This document shows positions 52,195 through 61,057 of a stretch of 64,000 bases of DNA, piece by piece. The translations under genes and the position numbers were made by a program. Every line of letters begins with the position of its first letter. The first letter of the stretch is position 1. The stretch comes from Chlorobiaceae bacterium (GTDB taxonomy: Bacteria > Bacteroidota > Chlorobiia > Chlorobiales > Chlorobiaceae): assembly GCA_013335115.1 (NCBI GenBank), contig JAAXWQ010000005.1, positions 1 to 64,000 of the forward strand. Reading direction: 5' to 3'. Below the pieces are notes generated by a model, which was not told where the DNA came from, ran no database searches, and saw only the letters and a list, made by a program, of their open reading frames with translations.

Positions 52195-54282
52195 ATGCAA
52201 CCTGTTCCAACCGAACAACTGAGGAACATTGTCGTTACCGGCCATACCGGCACCGGGAAAACCGTGCTGTGCGAATCGCTCGCCCTGACCATGGGAGCCA
52301 TCAACCGGCTTGGCAGCATCGATGAAGGCTCGACCCTGTCGGATTACTCGGCCGACGAAATCGAACGGAAGCATAGTCTGAACACCTCCCTCATCCACGG
52401 CATGTGGAAAGAGAAGAAAATAAACATCATCGACACCCCCGGCCTGCTCGATTTCCACGGCGACGTCAAGTCGGCGATGCGCGTGGCCGACACGGTCGTC
52501 GTCGCCGTCAATGCCGCTACGGGGGTCGAGGTCGGGACCGATACCGTCTGGGAGTACACCCAGGAGTACTACAAGCCGACCATGTTCGTGCTGACCAAGC
52601 TCGATGCGGACCGTGCAGACTTCAACACGACCATCGAAACCCTGCAAAGCCACTTCGGCCACCTCGTCACCCCGATCCAATTCCCGGCCGAAGAGGGTGT
52701 GGGGCACCATGTCCTGATCGACGTCCTCTTGATGAAGCAGCTTGAATTCAGTCCCGACAAACCCGGAAGCATGGTAGTGGCCGAGATCCACGACCTTTAC
52801 CGGAAAAAGGCCGAGGAGCTCCACCAGCAGCTCGTCGAAGCGGTTGCCGAAACCGATGAGGAGCTGATGAACCGCTTTTTCGAGGTGGGCAACCTCACCG
52901 AGGACGAGCTCAGGGCGGGCATCAAATCCGCCCTGGTGACCAGGACCTTCTTCCCGGTCTTCTGCACCTCCCCGCTGCACCTCATCGGCTCGGAGCGACT
53001 GCTCAACGCCATCGTCAACCTCTGCCCCTCGCCGATCGAGCGTGGACCCGAGCACGCATTCTGCACGGCGGACAATGATGAAAAGCTGCTTCAGCCAGAA
53101 CCTGACGGACCGACCGTGGCCTTCATCTTCAAGACCATGTCGGAACCAAGGGTAGGTGAAATCTCCTACCTCAGGGTCTATTCCGGGCATATCGAGAGCG
53201 GTCACGAGCTGATCGATGTCCAGACCGGCCAGACCGAGAAGCTGGGCCAGGTCTACACCATGCTCGGGCAGAAGAAGCTGCCGGTCGACAAACTGCTTGC
53301 CGGAGACATCGGTATGGTGGTCAAGCTCAAGGACGCACATACGAACGACACGCTTGCCGACAAGGGCGTCGATTGCCGCATCAGCCCCATCATTTTCCCC
53401 GAGCCGGTACTGTCGGCGACCATCATGCCGGTTACCCAGGGTGACGAGGAGAAGATTTCGACCGGACTGCACCACCTGCATGAAGAGGATCCGAGCTTCG
53501 CGATCGTGCATGACGTCGAATTCAACCAGACCATCCTGAAAACGCTCGGCGAGACCCACCTCGACATCATCATCAGCCGCCTGCAGAACAAGTTCAACAT
53601 CAAGGTAGAAACGGGACCCATCAGGATACCCTATCGCGAAACCATCAGGGTCGCTTCGTCGGCTCAGGGCAAGTACAAGAAACAGTCCGGTGGACGTGGC
53701 CAGTACGGAGACGTCTGGGTCCGCATCGAACCAAAGCCACGCGACTCTGGCTTCGAGTTCTCGAGCGAGGTGGTTGGCGGCGTCGTGCCGACCAGGTACC
53801 TGCCGGCCGTGGAAAAAGGGCTTCGTGAATCGGTCGTGTCGGGAAGCCTCGCAGGCTACCCGGTCGTCGACCTCAAGGCCGTGGTTTACGACGGCTCCTT
53901 CCACCCGGTCGACAGCTCCGAGTTCGCCTTCAAGATCGCCGCAAGCATGGCCTTCAAAGCCGCCTGCGAGAAGGCCAAGCCAATGATCCTGGAGCCGCTC
54001 TATTCACTCAGCGTGCACACGCCCGACCAGTACACCGGCGAAATCGTCGGCGACATCTCCAGCAAGCGCGGCAAGATCCTCGGCATGGACACCGACTCGC
54101 ATTTCCAGGTGATCAAGGCCATCATCCCGCAGGCCTCGCTCTCGGCATTCCATCATGCCCTGACCCGCCTCACCCAGAGCCGCGCACGCTACAGCTACGA
54201 GTTCAGCCACTACGAAGAGGCACCGGCCGACGTCGTCAGCCATCTCATGGCGGAAAAGGAGAAGGAGAAAATGGAGCACTGA
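52195..54282 (+). CDS. elongation factor G-like GTPase (EF-G2 type)
   Basis: The 695 residues start at MQPVPTEQLRN, with a clear AAAGGAG 7 nt upstream; the ATG 19 codons earlier is less likely. Walker A is GHTGTGKT. The five-domain EF-G plan is complete (domain IV region SGGRGQYGDVWVRI). However, the catalytic-His motif DTPGHVDF is DTPGLLDF, the G4 NKxD is TKLD, and the switch I RGITI sequence is absent. It is therefore a paralogue rather than the housekeeping fusA. Its ribosomal role is unknown. Monocistronic. Confidence 0.92.
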   Translation: MQPVPTEQLRNIVVTGHTGTGKTVLCESLALTMGAINRLGSIDEGSTLSDYSADEIERKHSLNTSLIHGMWKEKKINIIDTPGLLDFHGDVKSAMRVADTVVVAVNAATGVEVGTDTVWEYTQEYYKPTMFVLTKLDADRADFNTTIETLQSHFGHLVTPIQFPAEEGVGHHVLIDVLLMKQLEFSPDKPGSMVVAEIHDLYRKKAEELHQQLVEAVAETDEELMNRFFEVGNLTEDELRAGIKSALVTRTFFPVFCTSPLHLIGSERLLNAIVNLCPSPIERGPEHAFCTADNDEKLLQPEPDGPTVAFIFKTMSEPRVGEISYLRVYSGHIESGHELIDVQTGQTEKLGQVYTMLGQKKLPVDKLLAGDIGMVVKLKDAHTNDTLADKGVDCRISPIIFPEPVLSATIMPVTQGDEEKISTGLHHLHEEDPSFAIVHDVEFNQTILKTLGETHLDIIISRLQNKFNIKVETGPIRIPYRETIRVASSAQGKYKKQSGGRGQYGDVWVRIEPKPRDSGFEFSSEVVGGVVPTRYLPAVEKGLRESVVSGSLAGYPVVDLKAVVYDGSFHPVDSSEFAFKIAASMAFKAACEKAKPMILEPLYSLSVHTPDQYTGEIVGDISSKRGKILGMDTDSHFQVIKAIIPQASLSAFHHALTRLTQSRARYSYEFSHYEEAPADVVSHLMAEKEKEKMEH

Positions 54283-54310
54283 GGGCAGGGGAGGAACCGG
54301 GCTTAAAGAG

Positions 54311-54455
54311 CACGGACTGACATGGACTTTCACGGACTTTCACGGACTTTCACGGACTTTCACGGACTTTCACCGATAACCTGGGCTGATTTTATTAACA
54401 AGCAAAGGCAGGGTTCTTTTTCATTTTGGTCCCTGCCTGTCCGTGTCAGTCCGTG
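54311..54455. repeat. inverted repeat enclosing a 5-unit decamer array
   Basis: CACGGACTGACATGGA (54311-54326) pairs with TCCGTGTCAGTCCGTG (54440-54455) at 15 of 16 positions. Inside are five tandem GGACTTTCAC decamers (54324-54373) and an inner stem AGGCAGGG/CCCTGCCT (54406-54413, 54431-54438) with a T-rich loop. It lies in the convergent gap between the EF-G-like and glycosyltransferase genes, so it may double as a terminator. Confidence 0.85.
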
Positions 54456-54467
54456 CCTGCCCTCCCC

Positions 54468-55256
54468 CTACAGCCTCCCGATAATCGAGAGGATCTTGAG
54501 CCACCAGACCATCCAGACTGCCTCGTAAATGTTCTTCCTGGTCATCTTGGACTGGCCCACGCTACGGTCGACGAAGACAATCGGGATCTCCCTGATGACG
54601 AACCCGCCCTTCCATGCACGATAGTTCATCTCTATCTGGAAGGAGTACCCCTGGGAATGGACCCGTTGAAGGTCGATCGACCGCAGCACCTTCGCACTGA
54701 AACACTTGAATCCACCCGTCGGGTCCGATATCGGCATACCGGTGATGAGTCTGGTGTAGATGCTTGCCCCTTTCGAGAGGATCAGGCGGGACAGGGGCCA
54801 GTTGACTACGTTGACCATATGGTTCACATACCGTGAACCGATCACCAGGTCAGCGCCATCCATTGCGTCCAGCATGGGCGAAATCGATTCCGGATCATGC
54901 GAAAAGTCGGCATCCATTTCCATGATCCTGTCGTAGCCATGGCCAAGAGCATACCTGAATCCCTCAAGATAGGCAGTACCAAGGCCAAGCTTTCCGGGCC
55001 TGATAATCATGTGGAGCCGGTCCGGTTCACGCTCGGCGACCATCCTTACGATCCCGGCAGTCCCATCGGGGGAACGATCATCGATGACGAGCACATGCAG
55101 CCACTCAGGGTAACGACCCAGGATGGATGCGAGCAACCGCTCGATGTTCTCCGATTCATTGTAGGTCGGAATGATAACCAGCGTGCGGAGCGGTCTGGAA
55201 CTGATGTTTCGGATCACGTTTTCTTGCAATGGATGAGAGTGTCGAATGCTCCGCAT
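54468..55256 (-). CDS. polyprenol-phosphate mannosyltransferase-like GT2 glycosyltransferase
   Basis: The 262-residue GT-A protein contains VIIPTYNESENIERLL, VIDDRSPDGTAGIV, the metal-binding DADFSHDPE, GSRYVNH and DPTGGFKCF, all typical of dolichol/polyprenol-phosphate mannose synthases (Dpm1/Ppm1). It lacks C-terminal membrane helices, so it is the soluble catalytic type. I use the ATG at 55256; the TTG three codons earlier falls inside a terminator hairpin. Acceptor and sugar are inferred from the family. Confidence 0.88.
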   Translation of the reverse strand: MRSIRHSHPLQENVIRNISSRPLRTLVIIPTYNESENIERLLASILGRYPEWLHVLVIDDRSPDGTAGIVRMVAEREPDRLHMIIRPGKLGLGTAYLEGFRYALGHGYDRIMEMDADFSHDPESISPMLDAMDGADLVIGSRYVNHMVNVVNWPLSRLILSKGASIYTRLITGMPISDPTGGFKCFSAKVLRSIDLQRVHSQGYSFQIEMNYRAWKGGFVIREIPIVFVDRSVGQSKMTRKNIYEAVWMVWWLKILSIIGRL

Positions 55257-55263
55257 ATAAAAC

Positions 55264-55302
55264 AAGAGGCTGCCTCATAAAATTTTTATGAGACAGCCTC
55301 TT
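55264..55302. terminator. terminator hairpin after pscB
   Basis: AAGAGGCTG-C-CTCATAAAA pairs with TTTTATGAG-A-CAGCCTCTT in a nearly perfect 18-19 bp stem, 25 nt beyond the pscB stop. It lies just ahead of the glycosyltransferase gene. Confidence 0.85.
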
Positions 55303-55327
55303 GAAGTTCTATGGGATTCAGCAGTGT

Positions 55328-56080
55328 TTACCTGACTTCCCGGTGGAAACGGTGCAGGAAGCGGAGATCGAAGTCAAACCTCTCCGGCGGAGTATATCCG
55401 AAATCAAGCACTTCACCGTCGGGCAGTACTTCGAGAAGTGCACCCGAGGGGCATTCGTCACCCGAGAAGCAGGCTGAGCATGAGATGCAGGCAACCTGGT
55501 CGATGTAGCACCGGAAACCGCCCTCCTGGACATCGCCATAGAACTTGTAACCGATGGCATTGACCTTGGGCGGGCACTTGTCGAGGCAAAGGCCGCAACC
55601 GACGCAGAGGTTCTCGAGGATGAAGTAGTGCTTCTTGGCTCGCGGCGTAGCCGGCTTTGCCACCGGGGCAGGAGCCGCCTTGGCGGCCGGCGCCACTGGA
55701 GCCGCCTTTGCCGCAGGCGCTGCGGGTGCGCCTTTCGGTGCGGGTGCGCCCTTTGCTGCCGGGGCTCCTTTGGCAGCAGGAGCTCCTGCCGCGGGTTTGG
55801 GTGCACCGGCCGGAGGCGCCGGCTTTGCGGCTGCAGGCTTGACGTAGCGAAGCGCAGATTCCTGCCTCACTCCGGAGCGGCCGAGGTTGGTATTCAGCGG
55901 TGCAAGCCGTGGCTTGCCGGACGATGCAGGCTCCTTTGCGGCAGGAGCTGCGACTTTTGCAGCTGCCGGACCCTTTGGGGCCACAGGCGCTCCGGCTTTC
56001 GGAGCAGCAGGAGCGCCTTTCGGGGACTCCTTCGCAGCCGGTTTTGGTGACTGTTCGTTATTCTGTACGGGATCGGCCAT
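55328..56080 (-). CDS. pscB: photosystem P840 reaction centre iron-sulfur protein PscB
   Basis: PscB carries the FA and FB 4Fe-4S clusters that take electrons from FX in PscA and pass them to ferredoxin. The 250 residues start at MADPVQNNEQ, with GAGGGGC upstream of the ATG. A long Ala/Pro/Lys-rich N-terminal arm (to about 160) of AKGAPA-type repeats precedes the bacterial-ferredoxin domain with CVGCGLCLDKCP and CISCSACFSGDECPSG. The arm is peculiar to green sulfur bacteria. It follows pscA by 79 nt on the same strand. Confidence 0.97.
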   Translation of the reverse strand: MADPVQNNEQSPKPAAKESPKGAPAAPKAGAPVAPKGPAAAKVAAPAAKEPASSGKPRLAPLNTNLGRSGVRQESALRYVKPAAAKPAPPAGAPKPAAGAPAAKGAPAAKGAPAPKGAPAAPAAKAAPVAPAAKAAPAPVAKPATPRAKKHYFILENLCVGCGLCLDKCPPKVNAIGYKFYGDVQEGGFRCYIDQVACISCSACFSGDECPSGALLEVLPDGEVLDFGYTPPERFDFDLRFLHRFHREVR

Positions 56081-56159
56081 AACGCCCCTCACTTTTATGG
56101 TATACGTTAGTCTTGCCTTGAGATATGCGAAGGGGCGGGAGCCCCTTCGCTCTCAATGG

Positions 56160-58355
56160 TTACGCAATCAGCTTCATCAGCATGTCGACCACCTGGGCGA
56201 GCATCTCCTGGCCAGAGGCAGCTGCATGGCTGACCGGCGGAGGAAGCGGCTTGTTGGTCTGGTAGAAGCCGTTGGCGATGAACAGGAACACCAGCATGAA
56301 GGTACCACCGAAGTACAGGAAGGTACCTGCCAGCTTGGAGTCCGAAATGGTCAGAACCGGGAACCTGAACTGGACATCCCTGTTGAGGAACTTCTTGCCC
56401 AGCCAGCGGACGGTACGGGTCTGGATATCGGCACCTTCAAGACGGGAACCGCGATCCTCAAACCAGACAGCGAAGCTGATGAACCACACCAGGTGACCGA
56501 TCATGAGGATGGTCGACAGATGCGAGCTCGAGAAGATCGTCACAGTCTCGGTCCAGAAGTAGTAGAAGATACCGGACGTATAGTGGTGGTGCAGGTGGGC
56601 CACCGAGTCCCAGGCCTTGGCATCGGCCGCAGGCACGCCATACATCATCGAAGCGATCCACGCACCGTCGATGTACCAGCAGACTGCCGAAAGGCCTTTG
56701 ACACCCCAGAGCATGGCGAACCAGAGCTGGTCCTGAATGGAGACACCGCAGGTGCCGCCGTAAACCGGACCGAGGCACGGGAACGAGTAGGAGTTCTTCT
56801 TGAGGCCGAGGTCATCCCACAGCGGAGAGGTGTGGGCGAAGAAGGCGATACGGACGAGCGCGATCAGCGAGAAGAGCGAACCGGCCGTGATGACGTGGGC
56901 CATGACCCAGTCGTTGATGCTCGGGTCTGCGAACATCCACTGGAAAATCGGAAGCGGCTTGAGCCAGTAGAACGACATCATGATGTTCGTCCCGAAGATG
57001 TTCAGCTCGCAGATGGTGTTCCAGACGATGACGGCATACACGGAAAGCATGGTCGAGAAGCAGAGGGCCATGACGGTACCGAGGATCTTGACCTGGACCT
57101 CCTGGTCGCGGCCCTTGGTGATCCAGATGGACTTGATCTGGTTGTAGAGGCCGTTGAGCTGGATCTTGAGCAGGTACTGGCCACCGTGGTAGACACCGGC
57201 GAAGACATACAGCACGCCGCAGATGATGTGGTTGAAGGTGATCAGGTTGGTGACTACCCTTGACATGCCGAATGCTTCACCATTCCTGGGAAGGATGGCA
57301 TATGCCGGGAATTCGGCGAACTCCTTCGAACCGGAGATGACCTTGCCACCCTCCTGGACGAAGTCGAAGCTGACCCTGTTGAACGGCTCGCCATAGATAT
57401 AGAAGACGAGCTTATCGAGCTCCTTGTAGTAGGGAGCGAACGACGGCTGCTGGAAGGCGACGAACGCGATCACGCCGAGGGCGATGTTGATGTAGCCGAT
57501 CGCGGTCAGGTGGACCGAGAAGGCTGCCTTCATGTCATCATTCAGGTGGATGGCTGCATTCGGGGGATTCTTCCACCAGTAGACGCCAAGGGCGAAGAAG
57601 ACCACGAACCAGACGAAGGACATGAACGTCTCGGAGTTGATGGTCTGGAAATCAGGCACGGGGGCGAACCCGAGGATGAACCACATCAGGAGGCCCCAAC
57701 CGAGGAAGAGCAGCGACATGTAGACCGCGTGTGGCCCGAGAGCTTCCTTGTAGCTCTTCGCGCTGGTGCCGCTGAAGACCAGGTCACCGAACTTGCCGAG
57801 GAACCTGAAGTCCCTGAAGTTGCCGCAACGACCGGTAAAGGGGTTGGTGAGGTTGTGGGTCCAGTGCCGCCATCCGCCGAAGAGCAGGATGGAACCGGAG
57901 AGGAAGTGGAAGGCTGCCCACCCGAGGAGCTTGGTGCCTGCCCACTCGAGGTCTGCGGTCTTGGTGCTGTACGTGTCGATACCAAGGGAGACCATGCGAG
58001 GCTTGATGGTCAGGTAGAACCAGTTATCATGGAAACCGGGAGCGCCCCACGGGAAGACCTGGATGCCCGAAATGTAGTAGATCGCCATCATGAAGCCGAG
58101 CACGCCGAGGAGGGCGAGATGCCCGCCGACCACCTGCTCGTCATCGATCTTTTCGGTATCGAAGATCTGGTACCACTTCGTCGAGCGCGTCTCTGTTCGC
58201 TGGAACAGAAAACGTTTCATCTTGGCGGCATCCTGCTCTTTAATGACCGATGCTCCGCCTGGTGCGACTTTCGCCTTTGGAGCAGGCGCACCTTCCTTGG
58301 GAGGAGGTACGGTCCCCTTTGGCTTCACCCCTGCGGGATTCACTTGTTCAGCCAT
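56160..58355 (-). CDS. pscA: photosystem P840 reaction centre core protein PscA
   Basis: PscA forms the homodimeric type-I reaction centre that binds P840, chlorophyll-a A0 and the interpolypeptide FX cluster. The 731 residues have a Pro/Lys-rich cytoplasmic N-terminus (about 1-50), eleven hydrophobic spans, and the FX motif FPCLGPVYGGTCGVSIQDQL with both ligand cysteines. The C-terminal His-rich spans (HLHHHYTSGIFYYF, GHLVWFISF) match the antenna/P840 region. The RBS AAAGGAGAG is strong. It is the first gene of pscA-pscB. Confidence 0.98.
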   Translation of the reverse strand: MAEQVNPAGVKPKGTVPPPKEGAPAPKAKVAPGGASVIKEQDAAKMKRFLFQRTETRSTKWYQIFDTEKIDDEQVVGGHLALLGVLGFMMAIYYISGIQVFPWGAPGFHDNWFYLTIKPRMVSLGIDTYSTKTADLEWAGTKLLGWAAFHFLSGSILLFGGWRHWTHNLTNPFTGRCGNFRDFRFLGKFGDLVFSGTSAKSYKEALGPHAVYMSLLFLGWGLLMWFILGFAPVPDFQTINSETFMSFVWFVVFFALGVYWWKNPPNAAIHLNDDMKAAFSVHLTAIGYINIALGVIAFVAFQQPSFAPYYKELDKLVFYIYGEPFNRVSFDFVQEGGKVISGSKEFAEFPAYAILPRNGEAFGMSRVVTNLITFNHIICGVLYVFAGVYHGGQYLLKIQLNGLYNQIKSIWITKGRDQEVQVKILGTVMALCFSTMLSVYAVIVWNTICELNIFGTNIMMSFYWLKPLPIFQWMFADPSINDWVMAHVITAGSLFSLIALVRIAFFAHTSPLWDDLGLKKNSYSFPCLGPVYGGTCGVSIQDQLWFAMLWGVKGLSAVCWYIDGAWIASMMYGVPAADAKAWDSVAHLHHHYTSGIFYYFWTETVTIFSSSHLSTILMIGHLVWFISFAVWFEDRGSRLEGADIQTRTVRWLGKKFLNRDVQFRFPVLTISDSKLAGTFLYFGGTFMLVFLFIANGFYQTNKPLPPPVSHAAASGQEMLAQVVDMLMKLIA

Positions 58356-58726
58356 TGTATTCTCTCCTTTGTTTGGACGTATTTTCAGGTTGAAGAAACC
58401 GAAAAAACCGGAACCTAGCCTCTCTCGGAAACCGCCTGGACACGGAAACTCGCATCTCCGCCCTCGACCGCCGCCTCAGCTTTCAGAGCTCGCCTTATGC
58501 CGGCGCCCCTGGAGACACTCCCGGAAAAAACAGGTTGGCAAGGCAATCCACTGAAAAAATTACCATGCAACGATAGCAAATAAAATAAGAAAATTTATTT
58601 AATAGTAAAGTTTTTTGCCCTTGCCCGGAAAGGCCTTACGGACATCACGGCCTTTTTTCACGACTTCCGGGAAATGGCGGGAACGGTTATCGGATTATTA
58701 CAATTACACCTGTTGAACAAAGCAGT
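58356..58726. other. 371-bp divergent region between pscA and dapF
   Basis: No gene is supported. The pscA side is GC-rich. At 58560-58612 an AT-rich block contains TTTACT and TATTTT spaced 16 bp on the - strand, a weak candidate for the pscAB promoter with a long leader of about 200 nt. At 58629-58658 a GGCC-stem hairpin (AAAGGCC/GGCCTTT) with a T-run on the + strand resembles a terminator without an obvious + strand gene upstream. Confidence 0.35.
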
Positions 58727-59521
58727 ATGCAGATTAATTTCACCAAGATGTCCGGCGCCGGCAACGATTTCATCGTCGTCGACAACCGGCTCGGCCAGGT
58801 CGCGCTGACCCAGGACCAGATCAGGCGGATGTGTACCCGCAGGACCGGAATAGGCGCTGACGGCCTGATACTCCTTGAGTCGTCGGAAACCGGGGAGTTC
58901 CGGATGAACTACCATAATTCGGACGGCTTGCCGGGCTCGATGTGCGGCAACGGGGGGCGCTGTACGGTCTATTTCGCATGGGCGATCGGTATCCTGCCTG
59001 CGGGTAGGCGCTACATCTTCGAGGCGGACGCCGGCCGTTACGAGGCTGAAGTGACAGGAAGGGAGTCGGTCCGCTTGCACATGCTGCCTCCTGAAGATTT
59101 CAGGGATGGCCTCCAGGCAGGGCCATGGGATTGCCATTACGTCAACACCGGTTCGCCACACGCGATCATCTTCACCAGTGATATCGAAAAAGTGGACGTC
59201 TTCGGCGAAGGCAGGACGATCCGCCACCGCAAGGACCTCTTCCCTGAAGGCACGAACGTGAACTTCCTCGAGGTCACCTCCGGCGACAGCATCAGCGTCA
59301 GGACCTTCGAACGCGGCGTGGAGGACGAGACCCTGGCCTGCGGCACCGGCGCGGTCGCATCCGCATTGATGAGCTACCGGCTCGGAAAGGTCTCCGCTTC
59401 GCCGGTCACGGTAAAGGTCCGGAGCGGCGACATCCTCGAAGTAGGCTTCGAAGCCGACCTCGAGGGGATCTACCTCGAAGGCCCAGCAAGGATCGTCTAC
59501 CAGGGAACCGTCACGATTTGA
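58727..59521 (+). CDS. dapF: diaminopimelate epimerase
   Basis: DapF converts LL- to meso-diaminopimelate for lysine and murein. The 264 residues have both catalytic cysteines, Cys73 in MCGNGGRC and the second in LACGTGAVA (about residue 205), and the N-terminal MSGAGNDFIVVDN. Each DapF half contributes one cysteine. No lysine-pathway neighbour is adjacent. Confidence 0.97.
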   Translation: MQINFTKMSGAGNDFIVVDNRLGQVALTQDQIRRMCTRRTGIGADGLILLESSETGEFRMNYHNSDGLPGSMCGNGGRCTVYFAWAIGILPAGRRYIFEADAGRYEAEVTGRESVRLHMLPPEDFRDGLQAGPWDCHYVNTGSPHAIIFTSDIEKVDVFGEGRTIRHRKDLFPEGTNVNFLEVTSGDSISVRTFERGVEDETLACGTGAVASALMSYRLGKVSASPVTVKVRSGDILEVGFEADLEGIYLEGPARIVYQGTVTI

Positions 59522-59847
59522 GGATACGCTTTATGCCTGCGGCGCAGTTCGACCACCTGCCCGCCAGAGCCGGAATGAAAAAGCGCAGGCCTCATGATTT
59601 ATCCGAATCGAAATCGCCATCGAACGCCATTGGCGTGATCAATGGGAGCACACGATTTTGATCTGGCTGTTCAATTGGTTGATCAACCCGCGGTCGCGCT
59701 GGCTGCTCGTGGTTCACGACCCAATAATTGGCGAACCGGATGGATTATACTATATATTCAGTAACGGCGCATAGCAATACCATCTGTCCGGAGGATGCCG
59801 TGCTGCCGGCCGCGCATCATTATACATAACGAGGTGACCACCCGACC
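59522..59847. other. 326-bp intergenic with a possible ORF remnant
   Basis: After dapF a hairpin-prone stretch (ATGCCTGCG and CGCAGGC) is followed by a 58-codon frame (59598-59774, + strand) without ATG, reading HWRDQWEHTILIWLFNW and then VVHDPIIGEPDGLYY before TAG. It is protein-like and Trp-rich but has no start or RBS, so it may be a degraded gene end. GAGGTGA ahead of the next gene is its RBS. Confidence 0.35.
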
Positions 59848-60705
59848 ATGTACCAGCCAATAGTCCGGCATCCTGCCGTAGCCGAAGAGTTCTACCCTTC
59901 AGATGCCGGGAAACTCGACGCACTGATCTCCGGGCTTTTCGCGGGTGAGGAGGTGCCGGCCGATGGCAAGCGGGTAAAAGCCGTCATTGCCCCGCATGCC
60001 GCCTACCGCTTTAGCGGCGCCGTCTCGGCCAAGGCGTACGCCCCCCTGGCAGGGCACTCAGTCCGGACGGCCTTCATCATGGGCAACGCCCACTCCTACC
60101 TCTTCGACGGAATTGCCGTGGATTCCCACGAAACCTGGGAATCCCCCCTCGGGAAGGTGCCGGTCGACTGCGATCTTGGCAGAAGGCTGACCTCCGGGGC
60201 GGAAGGGCTGGTACACGAACTCGACATTGCCCATCATTGCGACCATGTGCTCGAAGTGCAGATGCCGTTCCTCCAGCACCAGCTCAAGCCGGGATTCTCG
60301 ATCATGCCGATGTTGTTCGGTAAATGCACCACGGAAACCCACCGCGCCGCCGCTGACATCATCATCTCCGTCCTGGCCGACGATGACCTTATCGTCGCAA
60401 GCTCCGATCTTTCCCACTATCCCGCCTACCGGGACGCATCGAACATCGACCGGACGACACTGGAGTTCATGTCGAAGATGGATATCGATGCCCTCGATCG
60501 CCATACGGAGGAGATCCGGCAGCGGAAAATCAAAGGGGCGATGTCTGCGTTCTGCAGCCCCGACGCCGTCAAGACCCTGCTCGAAATTGCCCGGAGGCTT
60601 GGCTGGAAAGCCGGCGAACCCGCATACCGGAACAGCGGCGACGCCGTACATGACGACCGGATGGCCGTTGTGGGATACGGTGCACTCGCCTTCTACGAAC
60701 CCTGA
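59848..60705 (+). CDS. AmmeMemoRadiSam system protein B / Memo-like protein
   Basis: The 285 residues match the MEMO/AmmB family: [50 protein letters not shown] and SSDLSHYP with [16 protein letters not shown]. The usual APHAGY is APHAAY and the usual GPxH segment is GNAH, though the metal-type histidines remain. In other genomes AmmB pairs with an AMMECR1 protein (AmmA) and a radical SAM enzyme, and neither is in the window. The reaction is not established. GAGGTGA precedes the start. Confidence 0.9.
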   Translation: MYQPIVRHPAVAEEFYPSDAGKLDALISGLFAGEEVPADGKRVKAVIAPHAAYRFSGAVSAKAYAPLAGHSVRTAFIMGNAHSYLFDGIAVDSHETWESPLGKVPVDCDLGRRLTSGAEGLVHELDIAHHCDHVLEVQMPFLQHQLKPGFSIMPMLFGKCTTETHRAAADIIISVLADDDLIVASSDLSHYPAYRDASNIDRTTLEFMSKMDIDALDRHTEEIRQRKIKGAMSAFCSPDAVKTLLEIARRLGWKAGEPAYRNSGDAVHDDRMAVVGYGALAFYEP

Positions 60706-60827
60706 TCATCCACACGTTTTTGCCGGCCGGGGGTGAACTTTTTGACCGGGGAATGATTTTAGAAGAGAAGTGTTCTTATTCTCTCAAAAGCAGAAACAGC
60801 AATCTAACCAACGAGGAGACCATACTT

Positions 60828-60986
60828 ATGCAGAAATGGGTCTGTGTGCCTTGCGGCTATGTCTACGATCCGGAAGTCGGCGATCTCGACAGCGGCGTCG
60901 AACCGGGAACAGCTTTCGAAGACCTCCCGGACGACTGGGTCTGCCCGGTCTGCGGCGTTGACAAGTCCTTCTTCGAGCCCGCCTGA
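60828..60986 (+). CDS. rubredoxin
   Basis: This 52-residue Fe(Cys)4 protein starts at [15 protein letters not shown] with GAGGAG upstream; the 36 residues the track adds are not native. The CVPCGY and [11 protein letters not shown] knuckles and the acidic core [12 protein letters not shown] are standard. It may pass electrons to oxygen- or peroxide-reducing partners in this anaerobe, which is an inference. Confidence 0.97.
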   Translation: MQKWVCVPCGYVYDPEVGDLDSGVEPGTAFEDLPDDWVCPVCGVDKSFFEPA

Positions 60987-61057
60987 GCGCCGCATCGCCT
61001 TTCCGCCGGCAATGCGCCTGAAAAGACGACAAAAGCCGGCGGATACGTTTCCGACCA

